Shown here one piece after another: positions 36,050 to 45,243 of a stretch of DNA of 64,000 nucleotides. The notes beneath the pieces are model-generated. The model saw only the letters and a list, made by a program, of their open reading frames with translations. It was not told where the DNA came from and ran no database searches. The DNA lies in NCBI GenBank assembly GCA_963699525.1, contig CAVOUI010000004.1, forward strand, positions 328,721-392,720. The letters are read 5' to 3'. This stretch comes from SG8-41 sp963699525 (GTDB lineage Bacteria; Pseudomonadota; Gammaproteobacteria; Burkholderiales; SG8-41). A program made the translations under genes and the position numbers. Numbering within the stretch: the stretch's first letter is position 1; every line of letters begins with the position of its first letter.

Positions 36050-37030
36050 GTGAACCAGCGGAAGACGATTGCTTTCTGCCTTCTGACTTTCGCCATCTTC
36101 GCCGGCATGTCTGCGGCGTCCGCGCAGACATATCCCTCCAAGCCGATCCGCTTCATCGTGCCGTGGTCGGCGGGCAGCGGCACCGATCTCATGGCGCGAG
36201 CCTTCGCCCAGGAGCTTTCAAAGGCCATCGGCCAGCAGGTGGTGCTGGACAACCGCGGCGGCGCGGGCGCGACGATCGGCACCGAGCTGGCGGCGCGCTC
36301 TCCCGCCGACGGCTACGTGATCTACGTCGGCGGCTCGGTTTCCATGGTGATGAGCCCGGTGATCTACCCGAAGGTCGGCTACGACCCGGTGAAGGACTTC
36401 GCTCCGGTGTCGGTGGTATCCCGGTTCTACAATGCCGCGGCGGTGCACCCCTCCATGCCCGTGAAGACGGTGAAGGAGCTGATCGCGCTCGCTCGCTCGC
36501 GGCCGGGCGAAATCGTGATGGGCTCGGCGGGCAACGGCTCGACGAGCCACATCGCGGGGGAGCTCTTCCAGAGCATGACGAAGACGAAGATGCTGCACGT
36601 GCCCTATAAGGGCGGCGGGCAGCTCGTGATCGCCGTGCTGGCAGGCGAGGCCCAGCTCTCGTTCTCGCCGGTCTCGACGGCGATCAATCACGCGAAGACG
36701 GGCAAGCTCAGGATGCTGGGCGTCTCCTCGCCGGAGCGCCTTGCCTCGCTGCCGGACGTTCCCGCGATTGCGGAGACGGTGCCGGGCTACCAGTTCGGCG
36801 GCTGGCAGGGGATCCTCGTGCCGGCGGGCACGCCGCAGGAGATCGTGAAGCGCCTGAACGCGGCGATCCTCAAGGCGATCCATACGCAGGAATTCCGGGA
36901 CTACCTCGCGCGGGAAGGCTCGGTGCTCGTCGGCAGCACGCCCGAGGAATTCTCGGCGTTCCTGCGCGCCGAGGTGACGAAGCTCACGCCGATCATCCGC
37001 GCGAGCGGCGCAAGGCCGAGTGAGGGATGA
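36050..37030 (+). CDS. Bug/TctC-family periplasmic binding protein
   Basis: 326 residues from GTG 36050, chosen because AAGGAGGAG (36035-36043) sits six bases upstream; an ATG 18 bases earlier lacks such a site. Signal peptide ends SAASAQTYPSKP. Bug motifs: FIVPWSAGSGTDLMARAF, VVLDNRGGAGATIGTE, DGYVIYVGG, VGYDPVKDFAPVSVV, HVPYKGGGQ, LASLPDVPAIAETVPG. It is followed by hydrolase paralog 3, repeating the hydrolase-plus-Bug pairing seen at 19-22 kb. Confidence 0.9.
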   Translation: MNQRKTIAFCLLTFAIFAGMSAASAQTYPSKPIRFIVPWSAGSGTDLMARAFAQELSKAIGQQVVLDNRGGAGATIGTELAARSPADGYVIYVGGSVSMVMSPVIYPKVGYDPVKDFAPVSVVSRFYNAAAVHPSMPVKTVKELIALARSRPGEIVMGSAGNGSTSHIAGELFQSMTKTKMLHVPYKGGGQLVIAVLAGEAQLSFSPVSTAINHAKTGKLRMLGVSSPERLASLPDVPAIAETVPGYQFGGWQGILVPAGTPQEIVKRLNAAILKAIHTQEFRDYLAREGSVLVGSTPEEFSAFLRAEVTKLTPIIRASGARPSEG

Positions 37031-37057
37031 GGGCGGAGGGATGAGGGTGAGGGTGAG
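37025..37057 (+). repeat. GGATGAG heptamer repeat before hydrolase paralog 3
   Basis: GGATGAG-GGCGGAG-GGATGAG (37025-37045) followed by GGTGAGGGTGAG (37046-37057). It begins within the last codons of the preceding Bug gene (stop at 37028-37030). Related to the heptamers at 28774, 36023 and 56072. Confidence 0.65.
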
Positions 37058-37086
37058 CAGAGTGACGGACATTTCCGAAGGAACGA

Positions 37087-38133
37087 ATGGCGGACCGCAA
37101 CGTAGAAGTCGCGCTCGAGCGCTTCACCTGGCGCATGCTCTCGCAGTACGTCGTGCCGTGGGAGTTCGAGCAGCTGAAGAGCCGCATCCATCGCTGGGAC
37201 CAGTGGTGCGAGGAGTGGAGCAAGGAGGCGCGCAAGCACGCCGGGATCGGGGACAAGGCGCTCGCCGACGGGCACCGCCTGACGGCAGGCGCGGCCTACA
37301 TCCGCGCGGCGCTCTACTACCACTGGGCGACGTTTCTCTTCGTGCACGACCAGCACCAGTGGCGCGCGGGAATGGAGGCGATGGGGGAGTGCTGGCAGAA
37401 GGCGGCGCCGCTGGTGGACCCCCCGATGGAGCTGATGGAGATTCCCTTCGACGGAACGGTCCTGCCGGGCTACCTGCGCAGGCCCGGGGGAATCGCCCGG
37501 CCGCCGCTCGTCATCCTCGTACCCGGCGGCGACTCGACCAAGGAGGAACTCTACGATTTCGGCGAGCACATGCTGAAGCGCGGCATGGCGGTTTTCGCCT
37601 TCGACGGGCCCGGCCAGGGCCTCGTCAGCACGCGGCTGAAGCTGCGTCCCGACTTCGAGGTGCCGATCCGGGCGGTCACCGATTACGTGCTGAAGCGCGC
37701 GCGCGTGAACGCGAGGCGCCTCGCCATCGGCGGCATCTCCTACGGGGGGCTCTTCGCCTGCCGGGGCGCCGCCTTCGACGACCGCTTCAAGGCGGTGGTC
37801 TCCGTGAGCAGCTGGTATACGCCGGCGGGACGCTTCACCGGCATGGATCCCCTGTCGCAGACCGGGCTCAAGCAGTACATGGGCGAGAACGCCGAGCAGG
37901 TGCAGGACAGCATCACCATGGCGGGAGCGGCGGAACGCCTGGAGGTGCCGCTGCTCCAAGTCTATGGGGGGCTCGACAGGGCCTCACCGCCCGAGCACGC
38001 CTACCGCGTCGAAAAGGAAGTGAAGGGGCCGGCGACGACGGTGGTGTTCGAGAACGGGGTGCACGTCTGCAATAACCTGCATCACATCGCGCGCCCGCTG
38101 ATCGCCGACTGGCTGCTGGATAACCTCCGCTGA
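37087..38133 (+). CDS. Alpha/beta hydrolase, 2,6-dihydropseudooxynicotine hydrolase-like (paralog 3)
   Basis: 348 residues. N-terminal helical domain with WEFEQLKSRIHRWDQWCEEW, then an alpha/beta core with GGDSTKEELYDFGE (Glu pair), Ser218 (IGGISYGGL), Asp297 (GGLDRASPP) and His326 (NGVHVCNN). More divergent than paralogs 1 and 2 but the same architecture. It follows a Bug gene and precedes an ornithine cyclodeaminase-like gene six bases later. Confidence 0.8.
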   Translation: MADRNVEVALERFTWRMLSQYVVPWEFEQLKSRIHRWDQWCEEWSKEARKHAGIGDKALADGHRLTAGAAYIRAALYYHWATFLFVHDQHQWRAGMEAMGECWQKAAPLVDPPMELMEIPFDGTVLPGYLRRPGGIARPPLVILVPGGDSTKEELYDFGEHMLKRGMAVFAFDGPGQGLVSTRLKLRPDFEVPIRAVTDYVLKRARVNARRLAIGGISYGGLFACRGAAFDDRFKAVVSVSSWYTPAGRFTGMDPLSQTGLKQYMGENAEQVQDSITMAGAAERLEVPLLQVYGGLDRASPPEHAYRVEKEVKGPATTVVFENGVHVCNNLHHIARPLIADWLLDNLR

Positions 38134-38139
38134 CGAGAC

Positions 38140-39126
38140 ATGACCGTAATGCTCGACGCCAAAGCACTCGAAGGCGCGCTCGGCATGCGCGACGCCATCG
38201 ATCTGCTGGAGGAGATGTCGCGGCACGAGGCCGCGGGCGGGACCTTCATTTCGCCCCGACTGAACAGCGCCTTCGAGGGCGGCTGGATGCGCATGATGTT
38301 CGGCGTGGATCGCGAGGCGGGCTACTTTGCGACCAAGGCCTATCACCTGATCGAGGGCGCCGGCGTGCGCTACGTGGTCTCGCTCTACCGGCTCGCGGAT
38401 GGCGCGCTCCTCGCCGTGATGGACGGGCGGCTCATCACGGATCTCCGCACCGGCGCGGCGAGCGGCGTCGTCGCGCGGAAAGTACCCCTGCACGGCCCGG
38501 TGCACGTGGGGCTGCTCGGCTCCGGCCACCAGTCGCGCATGCAGCTCGAGAGCCTCGCCAGCGTGTACCCCGTCCGTTCGGCTACCGTGTATAGCCCGAC
38601 GCCGGCGCACCGCGAGACCTTCGGGCGCGAGATGGCGGCGAAGCTCGGCTTTCCGGTCGTCATCGCGGATTTCGCGGAGGCCGCGGTACGGGGGCACGAA
38701 GTCGTCGTGGCGGCAACCAGCTCGCGCAGCGCCGAGCCGGTGCTGCGCGGGGCGTGGCTCGATCGCTGCCGCCTGCTGTGCGCGGTGGGCAGCACGCGCC
38801 CGCAATCAGTCGAAGTGGATGCGGAGTCCTTCCGCGGCGCCGGCCTCGTCGTCGTCGATTCCGAGCGCGCGGTGGAGGAGGCGGGCGACCTTCAGGCCGC
38901 GGTCCGGGCGGGCGCAGTGCCGGAAGAGAAGCACGTCACGCTCGCGCAGCTCGTGGCCGGCAAAGCGACGGTGCCTGCGCAGGGGCGGGTGGTATTCAAG
39001 TCGGTCGGCACCGCGCTGCAGGACCTCGCTCTCGCCGCCCGCTATTACGATCTGCTGGGATCGAAGGCGGCGGCACGCGTAGAGAGCCTGGCAAGCCTGA
39101 AGCGTCCGGTCAGCGCGCCGCGTTAA
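38140..39126 (+). CDS. Ornithine cyclodeaminase/mu-crystallin family protein
   Basis: 328 residues. Motifs: MRDAIDLLEEMSRHEAAGG near the N-terminus, the substrate-region GWMRMMFGVDREAGYFATK, DLRTGAASGVVARK near 105-118, and the NAD motif VGLLGSGHQSRMQLESL near 126-142. Members include ornithine cyclodeaminase and ketimine or alanine dehydrogenases acting on amino/imino acids. Its presence hints at a nitrogen-containing intermediate (inference). Confidence 0.87.
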   Translation: MTVMLDAKALEGALGMRDAIDLLEEMSRHEAAGGTFISPRLNSAFEGGWMRMMFGVDREAGYFATKAYHLIEGAGVRYVVSLYRLADGALLAVMDGRLITDLRTGAASGVVARKVPLHGPVHVGLLGSGHQSRMQLESLASVYPVRSATVYSPTPAHRETFGREMAAKLGFPVVIADFAEAAVRGHEVVVAATSSRSAEPVLRGAWLDRCRLLCAVGSTRPQSVEVDAESFRGAGLVVVDSERAVEEAGDLQAAVRAGAVPEEKHVTLAQLVAGKATVPAQGRVVFKSVGTALQDLALAARYYDLLGSKAAARVESLASLKRPVSAPR

Positions 39127-39164
39127 CACTTTCCCCCTCGATGGAGGAGAGAATTGAAGAGTTA

Positions 39165-39187
39165 CCCTCCCCCTTGACGGGGGAGGG
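39165..39187. repeat. Intergenic palindrome CCCTCCCCC/GGGGGAGGG
   Basis: Perfect nine-base arms (39165-39173 and 39179-39187, spacer TTGAC) between the ornithine cyclodeaminase-like and M24 genes. It resembles the short GC-rich intergenic palindromes dispersed in many proteobacterial genomes, and could also act as an RNA hairpin upstream of the M24 start. Confidence 0.55.
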
Positions 39188-39205
39188 ATAGGGTAGGGGT
39201 GATAT

Positions 39206-40484
39206 ATGGACAACGACTGGAACCAGGTCCGACGCGAGCTCGATAAGTCGGATAATTTCGAGGCGATCTGCAACTCGCCGTGGTACACCGACGCGGTGTA
39301 CGAGAAATTCTCCGACGCGGAATTCGCACGCCGGCACGAGGCGGCGCGAAAGCTGATGACGCGCGACGGGCTCGATGCGCTGATACTCACGGGCGGGCCC
39401 GACATCTACAGCCACGGCGGGGCCGTCGCGTGGGGCGCGGGTCTCATCGACGACCGCGGTATGTGCCAGTATCTCGTGCTGCCCCTGAAAGGCGAGCCGA
39501 CGCTGATCTATCCGCACTACGGCTGCCACATCGAGGCGGCGCGCAAGATGGTGTCGGTGCGCGACGTGCGCAGCGGCCAGCACGGGAAGTACGGCAAGGC
39601 CGTCGCCGAGCGCCTGATCGAGCTTCAATCTGCAGAAAGGCCGCATCGGCATCACCGCCGCGAACCGCACCGGCCCCGAGTACATGGGCGTCCAGGCCTA
39701 CCTGGATCTCCAGAAGCTCCTGCCGCAGGCGAGCTTCGCGTTCTCCCCGACGTTGTTCCACGAGCTGACCTACCGCAAGAGCGCCGAGGAGCTTCGCGCC
39801 ATGGCAAAGGCGGGGCAGCTCGCGATCCGGGCGCTGGAAGCGGTGAAGGCGACCGCGAAGCCCGGCGTGCGCGAGTACCAGCTCGCCGGCGCGGTGGCGA
39901 ACGCCGTGTTGAGCGCCGGCGGCCGCTATCACCTGCTGATGATCGGCTCGACCTCGATGCATGACCCCAAGCTGATCTTTCCCAACCCCAACCCTTCCGG
40001 GCGCGTGCTGAAGGAGGGGGACATCGTGCTGTCGGAGCTCGCCATGTCCTACATGGGCTACTCCGCCAAGATCGGGCATCCCGTCAGCGTCGGTCGGCCG
40101 ACGGAGCGCTACCAGGCGTTTTTCAAGGACGTGGTCATCGGCGGCTTCAAGGAGATCCGCGCGCTGCTGAAGCCCGGCACCACGCTCGAGGACGTGCGCA
40201 AGGTGGGGGCGCAGGCCTTCCGCAAACGCGGCGCTCAGTCGCGCCCGACCATCATGCATGGGCTCGATCTCATCACCTCGGTGCCGTTCGTCAGGGCCGA
40301 TCGAGTGCGCACCGAGCCCTACGACATGACCATGCAGCCGGGCATGACGTACAACATCGAGATCACGCCGGTGGACAAGGAAGGTGTGTTCGGCATCTTC
40401 TATTCGCGGTCGTTCGCCATTACGGCGTCCGGCCACGAGGATCTGACGCCGTATCCCGTCGACGAGATCCTCGTCGCAGGTTGA
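39206..40484 (+). CDS. M24-family creatinase-like protein (paralog 2, one frameshift)
   Basis: Starts MDNDWNQVRRELDKSDNFE at 39206. The creatinase N-domain runs to AERLIEL near 39630, where one extra base shifts the frame. It resumes as NLQKGRIGITAANRTGPEY and the pita-bread domain to 40484, about 425 residues. Metal ligands are eroded: the first Asp position reads SELAMSY, the second reads YSAKIG, the His remains (IMHGLDL), one Glu is kept (NIEITP) and the last is lost (YSRSFAIT). This fits a metal-free creatinase-type hydrolase rather than an aminopeptidase. Confidence 0.8.
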
Positions 40485-40511
40485 CGCCCTTGAGGGGTGA
40501 CGAGGCAGTCC

Positions 40512-41483
40512 ATGAAAACGAACCAATACGTCCCGGCAGCGCTGCTTGCGGCTGCGGTGCTGACCTGCGCCTCGACCCGCGCCGCCGATTATCCGAACCG
40601 GCCGATACGGCTGATCATGCCCAACGCGCCGGGAAGCTCCGCGGACACCATGGGCCGCATCGCCGCCCTCAAGCTCGCCGAGGCGCTCGGCCAGCAGGTC
40701 GTCGTGGACAACCGCGCGGGCGCGGGCGGCGTCGTGGGGCTGGAGATCGGCAAGAACGCGATGCCCGACGGCTACACGCTGATCGCGACCTCGCTCGGCG
40801 CGCTCACGGTGTCGCCTCACATCCGCAAGAACCTGCCGTACGACCCGATGAAGGACTTCGAGTACGTCGCGCTCTATTCGCGCCAGGGCAACGTGCTGGT
40901 GGTGAACCCGTCGCTGCCCGTGAAGAGCGTCCGGGATCTCATCGATTACGCGAAGGCGAAGCAGGGCAGGATCAACATGGCGACTGCCGGCATCGGCGCG
41001 CAGAGCCACCTCAACGGCACCGCGCTGATGATCGCAGGCAAGTTCGAGTCCGTCGCGGTCCCCTACAAGGGCGGCGGACCCTCGATGGCCGCCGTGATCG
41101 CGAACGAGGCGCAGTGGTCCATCGCGCCTTCCGGAGCGATGATGTCCCACATCCGGGCCGGCCGGCTGCGGGCGATCGGTCATACGCTGCCGCAGCGCTC
41201 GCCGCTGATGGGCGACATCCCGGCGATCGCGGAAACCCTGCCGGGATTCCAGTATGTCGCGGTTTCCGGACTCCTCGCGCCGAGGGGAACGCCCGGACCC
41301 GTCGTGCAAAAGATCAACGCGACTATGGCCAAGGTCGTCGCGACGCCGGAGATGAGAGACCTGCTCGCGGCGCAGGGCGCCGAGCCCGCCACCGGCACGC
41401 CCCAGGAATTCCGCGCGGCGATCCGGGAGGAACTGATTGAGACCGGGAAGCTCGTAAAGGCCATCGGTCTCAAGGACGAGTAA
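40512..41483 (+). CDS. Bug/TctC-family periplasmic binding protein
   Basis: 323 residues from ATG 40512. Signal peptide ends CASTRAADYPNRP. Motifs: IRLIMPNAPGSSADTMGRI, VVVDNRAGAGGVVGLE, DGYTLIATSLG, LPYDPMKDFEYVALY, VPYKGGGPS, SPLMGDIPAIAETLPGFQY. It sits between an M24 gene and the FMN-dependent hydroxyacid oxidase. Fourth such binding protein in the island. Confidence 0.9.
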   Translation: MKTNQYVPAALLAAAVLTCASTRAADYPNRPIRLIMPNAPGSSADTMGRIAALKLAEALGQQVVVDNRAGAGGVVGLEIGKNAMPDGYTLIATSLGALTVSPHIRKNLPYDPMKDFEYVALYSRQGNVLVVNPSLPVKSVRDLIDYAKAKQGRINMATAGIGAQSHLNGTALMIAGKFESVAVPYKGGGPSMAAVIANEAQWSIAPSGAMMSHIRAGRLRAIGHTLPQRSPLMGDIPAIAETLPGFQYVAVSGLLAPRGTPGPVVQKINATMAKVVATPEMRDLLAAQGAEPATGTPQEFRAAIREELIETGKLVKAIGLKDE

Positions 41484-41495
41484 CGAGGAAAGGGA

Positions 41496-42650
41496 ATGGC
41501 GAGCAGAGCACCCAAGGCGAAGGGAGCGCAGCCGAAGGAAGCGCCGCGCAAGTATCCGCGCATCGACGAGCGCGCCGCGGCGAATTTCGTTTCGCTGCAG
41601 GAAGTCGTGGCGACGGCGCGGCGCAACCTGCCGCAGGACCTGTGGGACCATCTCTCCGGAGGATCGGACTCCGAGACGACGCTGCTCCGGAACCGCCAGG
41701 CGCTCGACAGCCTCGCGCTGCGCCAGCGGGTCCTCGTGGACGTGCGGAAGATCGACATCACGACGACCCTGCTCGGGCAGAAGCTCGCGAGCCCCGTCTT
41801 TCTCGCGCCGGTCGGGGGCTTTGTCGGTTTCGCCCACCCGTTGGGCGCCGTCAATGTCGCGAAGGCGGCGGTGGCGCACGGCACAACCGCATTCATCAGC
41901 ACGGCGGCGAAGCCGAGCCTCGAAGCCGCGGCAGCGGCGGTGAAGGAGCCGCTCATCTTCCAGCTCTACGTGCGGGCCGACCGCAAGTGGGTGGAGGATA
42001 TTCTCGACCGCGCGAAGGCTGCCGGCTACCGGGCCCTCTGCGTGTGCGTAGACCGCAACTACTACGGCCGGCGCGAGCGCGACATCATCAGCCGCGCCAA
42101 CGTGCGCGAAGGCTTTGGTGACCCCACGTTCCAGATGGGCCTCAAGTGGGACGATCTCGCCTGGATGAAGAGCCATTGGAAGGTGCCGCTGATCGTGAAG
42201 GGCATCGCGACCGCCGAGGACGCGAAGCTCTCGGTCGAGCACGGCGCCGACGTCGTCTACGTCTCCAACCACGGCGGGCGCCAGCTCGACCACGCCCAGG
42301 GCACGATCGAAGTGCTGCCGGAAGTCGTCGCCGCCGTGAACGGGCGGGCCGAGATACTCTGGGACGGCGGCGTGCTGCGCGGCACCGACGTCGTAAAGGG
42401 GATCAGCCTCGGCGCGCGCGCAGTCGGCGTCGGCAAGATGCTCGGCTGGGCGCTTGCCGCTGCGGGCGAGCCGGGTCTCAAGCGTATGCTGGAGCTGATG
42501 GACGTCGAAATCCGCACCGCGATGGGCCTGATGGGCGTCACCTCGCTCGCGCAACTGAACCCGTCCCGGGTGCGCCCCGCGCAACCCGTCCGCCCCGCGA
42601 GCCAGACCAACGCTTATCCCTGGTTCGAAGAGCAGCTCAGGAAGAAGTGA
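41496..42650 (+). CDS. FMN-dependent alpha-hydroxyacid oxidase/dehydrogenase
   Basis: 384 residues of the glycolate oxidase/L-lactate dehydrogenase family: LWDHLSGGSDSETTLLRNR near 48-66, FLAPVGGFVGFAHP, IFQLYVRADR, PLIVKGIATAEDAK (FMN-binding Lys) and the catalytic-base motif SNHGGRQLDH near 257-266, then DGGVLRGTDVVKGISLGARAV. It oxidises an L-2-hydroxy acid to a 2-oxo acid, which could feed the E1/E2 complex upstream (inference). The M24 paralog 3 start follows one base after the stop. Confidence 0.9.
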   Translation: MASRAPKAKGAQPKEAPRKYPRIDERAAANFVSLQEVVATARRNLPQDLWDHLSGGSDSETTLLRNRQALDSLALRQRVLVDVRKIDITTTLLGQKLASPVFLAPVGGFVGFAHPLGAVNVAKAAVAHGTTAFISTAAKPSLEAAAAAVKEPLIFQLYVRADRKWVEDILDRAKAAGYRALCVCVDRNYYGRRERDIISRANVREGFGDPTFQMGLKWDDLAWMKSHWKVPLIVKGIATAEDAKLSVEHGADVVYVSNHGGRQLDHAQGTIEVLPEVVAAVNGRAEILWDGGVLRGTDVVKGISLGARAVGVGKMLGWALAAAGEPGLKRMLELMDVEIRTAMGLMGVTSLAQLNPSRVRPAQPVRPASQTNAYPWFEEQLRKK

Positions 42651-42651
42651 C

Positions 42652-43843
42652 ATGAAAGTCCGCGACGTGCCGCTGAGGCTGGCGCCGAAGCTGAAGGCAA
42701 TCATGGCGCAGGAGTATCCGCGCTTCTCCGACGCCGAGTACGCGCGCCGGCACAAGGCGCTCGGGGCGGTGATGGAGAAGGCGGGGGTCGATCATCTCAT
42801 CGTCATCACCGACACCCGCGCCGGCAACGCGCCCCAATGGGTCACCGGTTGGCCGGGGACCGTGGAGGCCTACGTCATCTTCAAGCCGGGCGAGAGGATG
42901 TGGATGGCGGTCGAGTGGGTGAACCACTTCCCGCTCGCACAGGAAAATTGCCCGCGACGTGGAGGTGCACTGGGGCGCGCACCACGGCCTGCGGCAGATG
43001 GTCAACGAGCTGAAGCGCCGCGGCGCCAAGCGCGTCGGCGTCATGGGCCCCTTGCGCGTGGCCCGGTTCCGCGAGCTGGAGCAGCACTTCCAGATGGTGC
43101 TGCTCGACGCCGAATACATCCGGCTTCGGCAGATCAAATCAGAGGAAGAGCTCGACTGGCTGAGGATCGGAGCGGCGTTATCCGACGCCGGGCTTGCCGC
43201 TCTTCTCGCCGGGACGAAGCCAGGAGTGACCGAGCGCGAGCTGGGAGCGATCGTCGAGAGCGCCTACATCCGGCACGGCGGCACGACGATGATCCACTAC
43301 ATCGGCGTCACCTCCATGGCCAAGCCTCACATTTACGTGCCGCCCCAGCACCACTCGCCGCGCAAGGTGAAGAAGGGCGACGTCGTCTTCTGCGAGCTCT
43401 CCGCCTACTGGTGGGACTACGCCGGCCAGGTGCTGCGGACGTTCACGGTCGGCGCCAAACCGACGCCGCTCTACCGCGACCTCTACGAAACGGCGGAAGC
43501 GGCGTTCGACGCGGTGACCGGCGTCATCCGCCACGGCGCGACGATGCAGGAGATCCTCGACGCGACCGGCATCATCGAGAAGAACGGCTTCACGGTGTGC
43601 GACGACTTGATGCACGGCTTCGGCGGCGGCTACTTCCAGCCCATCATCGGCACGAAGAGCCGCATGGCGGGACCGCTGCCGGACATGAAGCTGGAAGAGA
43701 ACATGACGGTGGTGGTGCAGCCCAACGTGATCACCCGCGACCACAAGGCGGGCGTGCAGGTCGGGGAGCTCGTGCGCGTCACCCGCACCGGCTTCGAGCG
43801 CCTGCATCGCGCGAAGCGCGGCCTCTTCCGCGTCGGAGGCTGA
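42652..43843 (+). CDS. M24-family creatinase-like protein (paralog 3, one frameshift)
   Basis: Starts MKVRDVPLRLAPKLKAIM. The N-domain continues to NHFPLAQ near 42940, where one extra base shifts the frame; it resumes as IARDVEVHWGAHHGLRQMV and the pita-bread domain to 43843, about 396 residues. Ligand positions are changed: CELSAYWW for the first Asp, AGQVLRTF for the second, His kept (LMHGFGGG), the first Glu replaced by Gln (VVVQPNV), the last Glu kept (VGELVRVT). A remnant of a near-identical C-terminus lies at 46552. Confidence 0.8.
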
Positions 43844-43850
43844 CAGACGC

Positions 43851-44561
43851 ATGCCGCAACTCGTTTTTTTGCATGGCCCGGGCGCCGGTGCCTGCGCGGA
43901 TGCGTATTCCCATCAACGCAAGCATTTCCCGGACAGCGTCGCGCCCAACCTGCCGGGGCACCTGGAAGGCACCCGCTGTCCGGACGTCGCGCGCTACGCG
44001 GATTGGGTGCGCGGCTGGCTTTGGGCGCTGGGCCTGAACAAGGACCTCGTCCTGGTCGGCTACACGCTCGGCGCGTCGATCGCGCTGCAGTACGGCCTCG
44101 ACTATCCGGAAGAAGTGAAGGGCCTCGTGGTGATGACGGTCGCGGCGCGGCCCAAGGTGCGCCCGCCAGGCACTTACGAGTTGCGCTTGCGCGCGCTGGA
44201 GGACCCGAAGGTCTACGAGGAGTGGCTCGCCTATCAGCGCAAGGCGATGTACCTGGTGGAGCCGGGCCTGCGCGAGCGCTTGCTGGAGCGCCACCGCCAG
44301 GTGGGCCCGCTGTCCCAGTACCACGACCTGATGGCAATCGACGCCTTCGACGTGCGCGACCGCATCGCGAGCCTCAAGCCGAAGCTCCTCCTCCTGCGCG
44401 GCCTGAAGGACCACGGCAATCCGCCGGAGTACGAGAAGGAGATCCACGAGGCCGTGCCGGGGTCGCAGTACATCAAGCTCGCCGACGCCGGGCACTTCCC
44501 GCCCACGGAAATCCCGGAAAAATTCAACGCGCTGGTCGACGCATTCGTGGCCACGCTGTGA
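43851..44561 (+). CDS. Alpha/beta hydrolase-fold protein with threonine at the nucleophile position
   Basis: 236 residues, classic small alpha/beta-hydrolase layout: LVFLHGPGAGACADAYSHQ near 4-22, the nucleophile elbow LVLVGYTLGASIALQYG near 67-83, LLLLRGLKDHGNPP (acid region) and DAGHFPPTEIP (His). The elbow reads G-Y-T-L-G instead of G-x-S-x-G, so the expected serine is threonine. The protein may be inactive as an esterase, use Thr, or catalyse a non-hydrolytic step. It is located seven bases after M24 paralog 3. Confidence 0.8.
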   Translation: MPQLVFLHGPGAGACADAYSHQRKHFPDSVAPNLPGHLEGTRCPDVARYADWVRGWLWALGLNKDLVLVGYTLGASIALQYGLDYPEEVKGLVVMTVAARPKVRPPGTYELRLRALEDPKVYEEWLAYQRKAMYLVEPGLRERLLERHRQVGPLSQYHDLMAIDAFDVRDRIASLKPKLLLLRGLKDHGNPPEYEKEIHEAVPGSQYIKLADAGHFPPTEIPEKFNALVDAFVATL

Positions 44562-44688
44562 CCACGTCCGTGTCGGACACGAATTCATGACGATCACGGG
44601 TCTTCCGTTGTCGCCGGGCTGCGACACGGGACGCCACAACGAATTCGCTGGGTCGCGCCGGTCGCCGGTTCTCCGCTACGATAGGCGC

Positions 44689-45243
44689 ATGCTTCGCAAT
44701 ACCCTCGATTCGTGGGGCGCCCCCGCCAAGTTTCTCCACTGGGTGATGGCGGCGCTGATCCTGGCGCAAATCCCGCTGGGCCTGGCGGCGGCGGGGTGGC
44801 GGATCTCGCCGACCAAGCTCGAGCTCTTCGTCTGGCACAAATCGTTCGGCGTGCTGATCCTCCTCCTCGTGGCACTTCGCCTGGCGTGGCGCGTCGCCAA
44901 CCCGACGCCGGCGCTCCCCGACGGCATGCCCGCGTGGGAGCGTGCGGCTGCGCGCGCAAGCCACGTGCTGCTCTATGTCTTGATGTTTGCGCTGCCGGTC
45001 ACCGGCTGGATCATCAATTCCGCCGCCAACATTCCGTTCCGGATCTTCTGGCTCGTCCCGCTGCCGCCGATCGTTGCGCCGGACAAGGCCGTGGCGGATT
45101 TCTTCGCCCTGGTGCACGGGGTGCTCGCCGCGACGCTTGCGGCGGTACTCGTCGCGCACGTCGGCGCGGCGCTGCGGCATCACTTTGTCAAGCGCAACGC
45201 CGTGCTGGCGCGCATGCTCCCGGGCACGCGGAGGGCTCCATGA
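44689..45243 (+). CDS. Cytochrome b561
   Basis: 184 residues from ATG 44689 (upstream extension rejected as it lacks family similarity). Four transmembrane helices with haem-ligand histidines in KFLHWVMAALILAQIPLG, VWHKSFGVLILLL, RASHVLLYVLMFALPVTGW and LVHGVLAATLAAVLVAHVGAALRHH. Cytochromes b561 move electrons from quinol or superoxide across the membrane and often pair with YceI proteins. The stop overlaps the ATG of the next gene (ATGA). Confidence 0.9.
   Translation: MLRNTLDSWGAPAKFLHWVMAALILAQIPLGLAAAGWRISPTKLELFVWHKSFGVLILLLVALRLAWRVANPTPALPDGMPAWERAAARASHVLLYVLMFALPVTGWIINSAANIPFRIFWLVPLPPIVAPDKAVADFFALVHGVLAATLAAVLVAHVGAALRHHFVKRNAVLARMLPGTRRAP

Noticed and set aside
39444..42755. 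1103-codon leftward open frame
   Set aside because: Spans parts of four genes on the other strand, with shadow-like composition and no motif.
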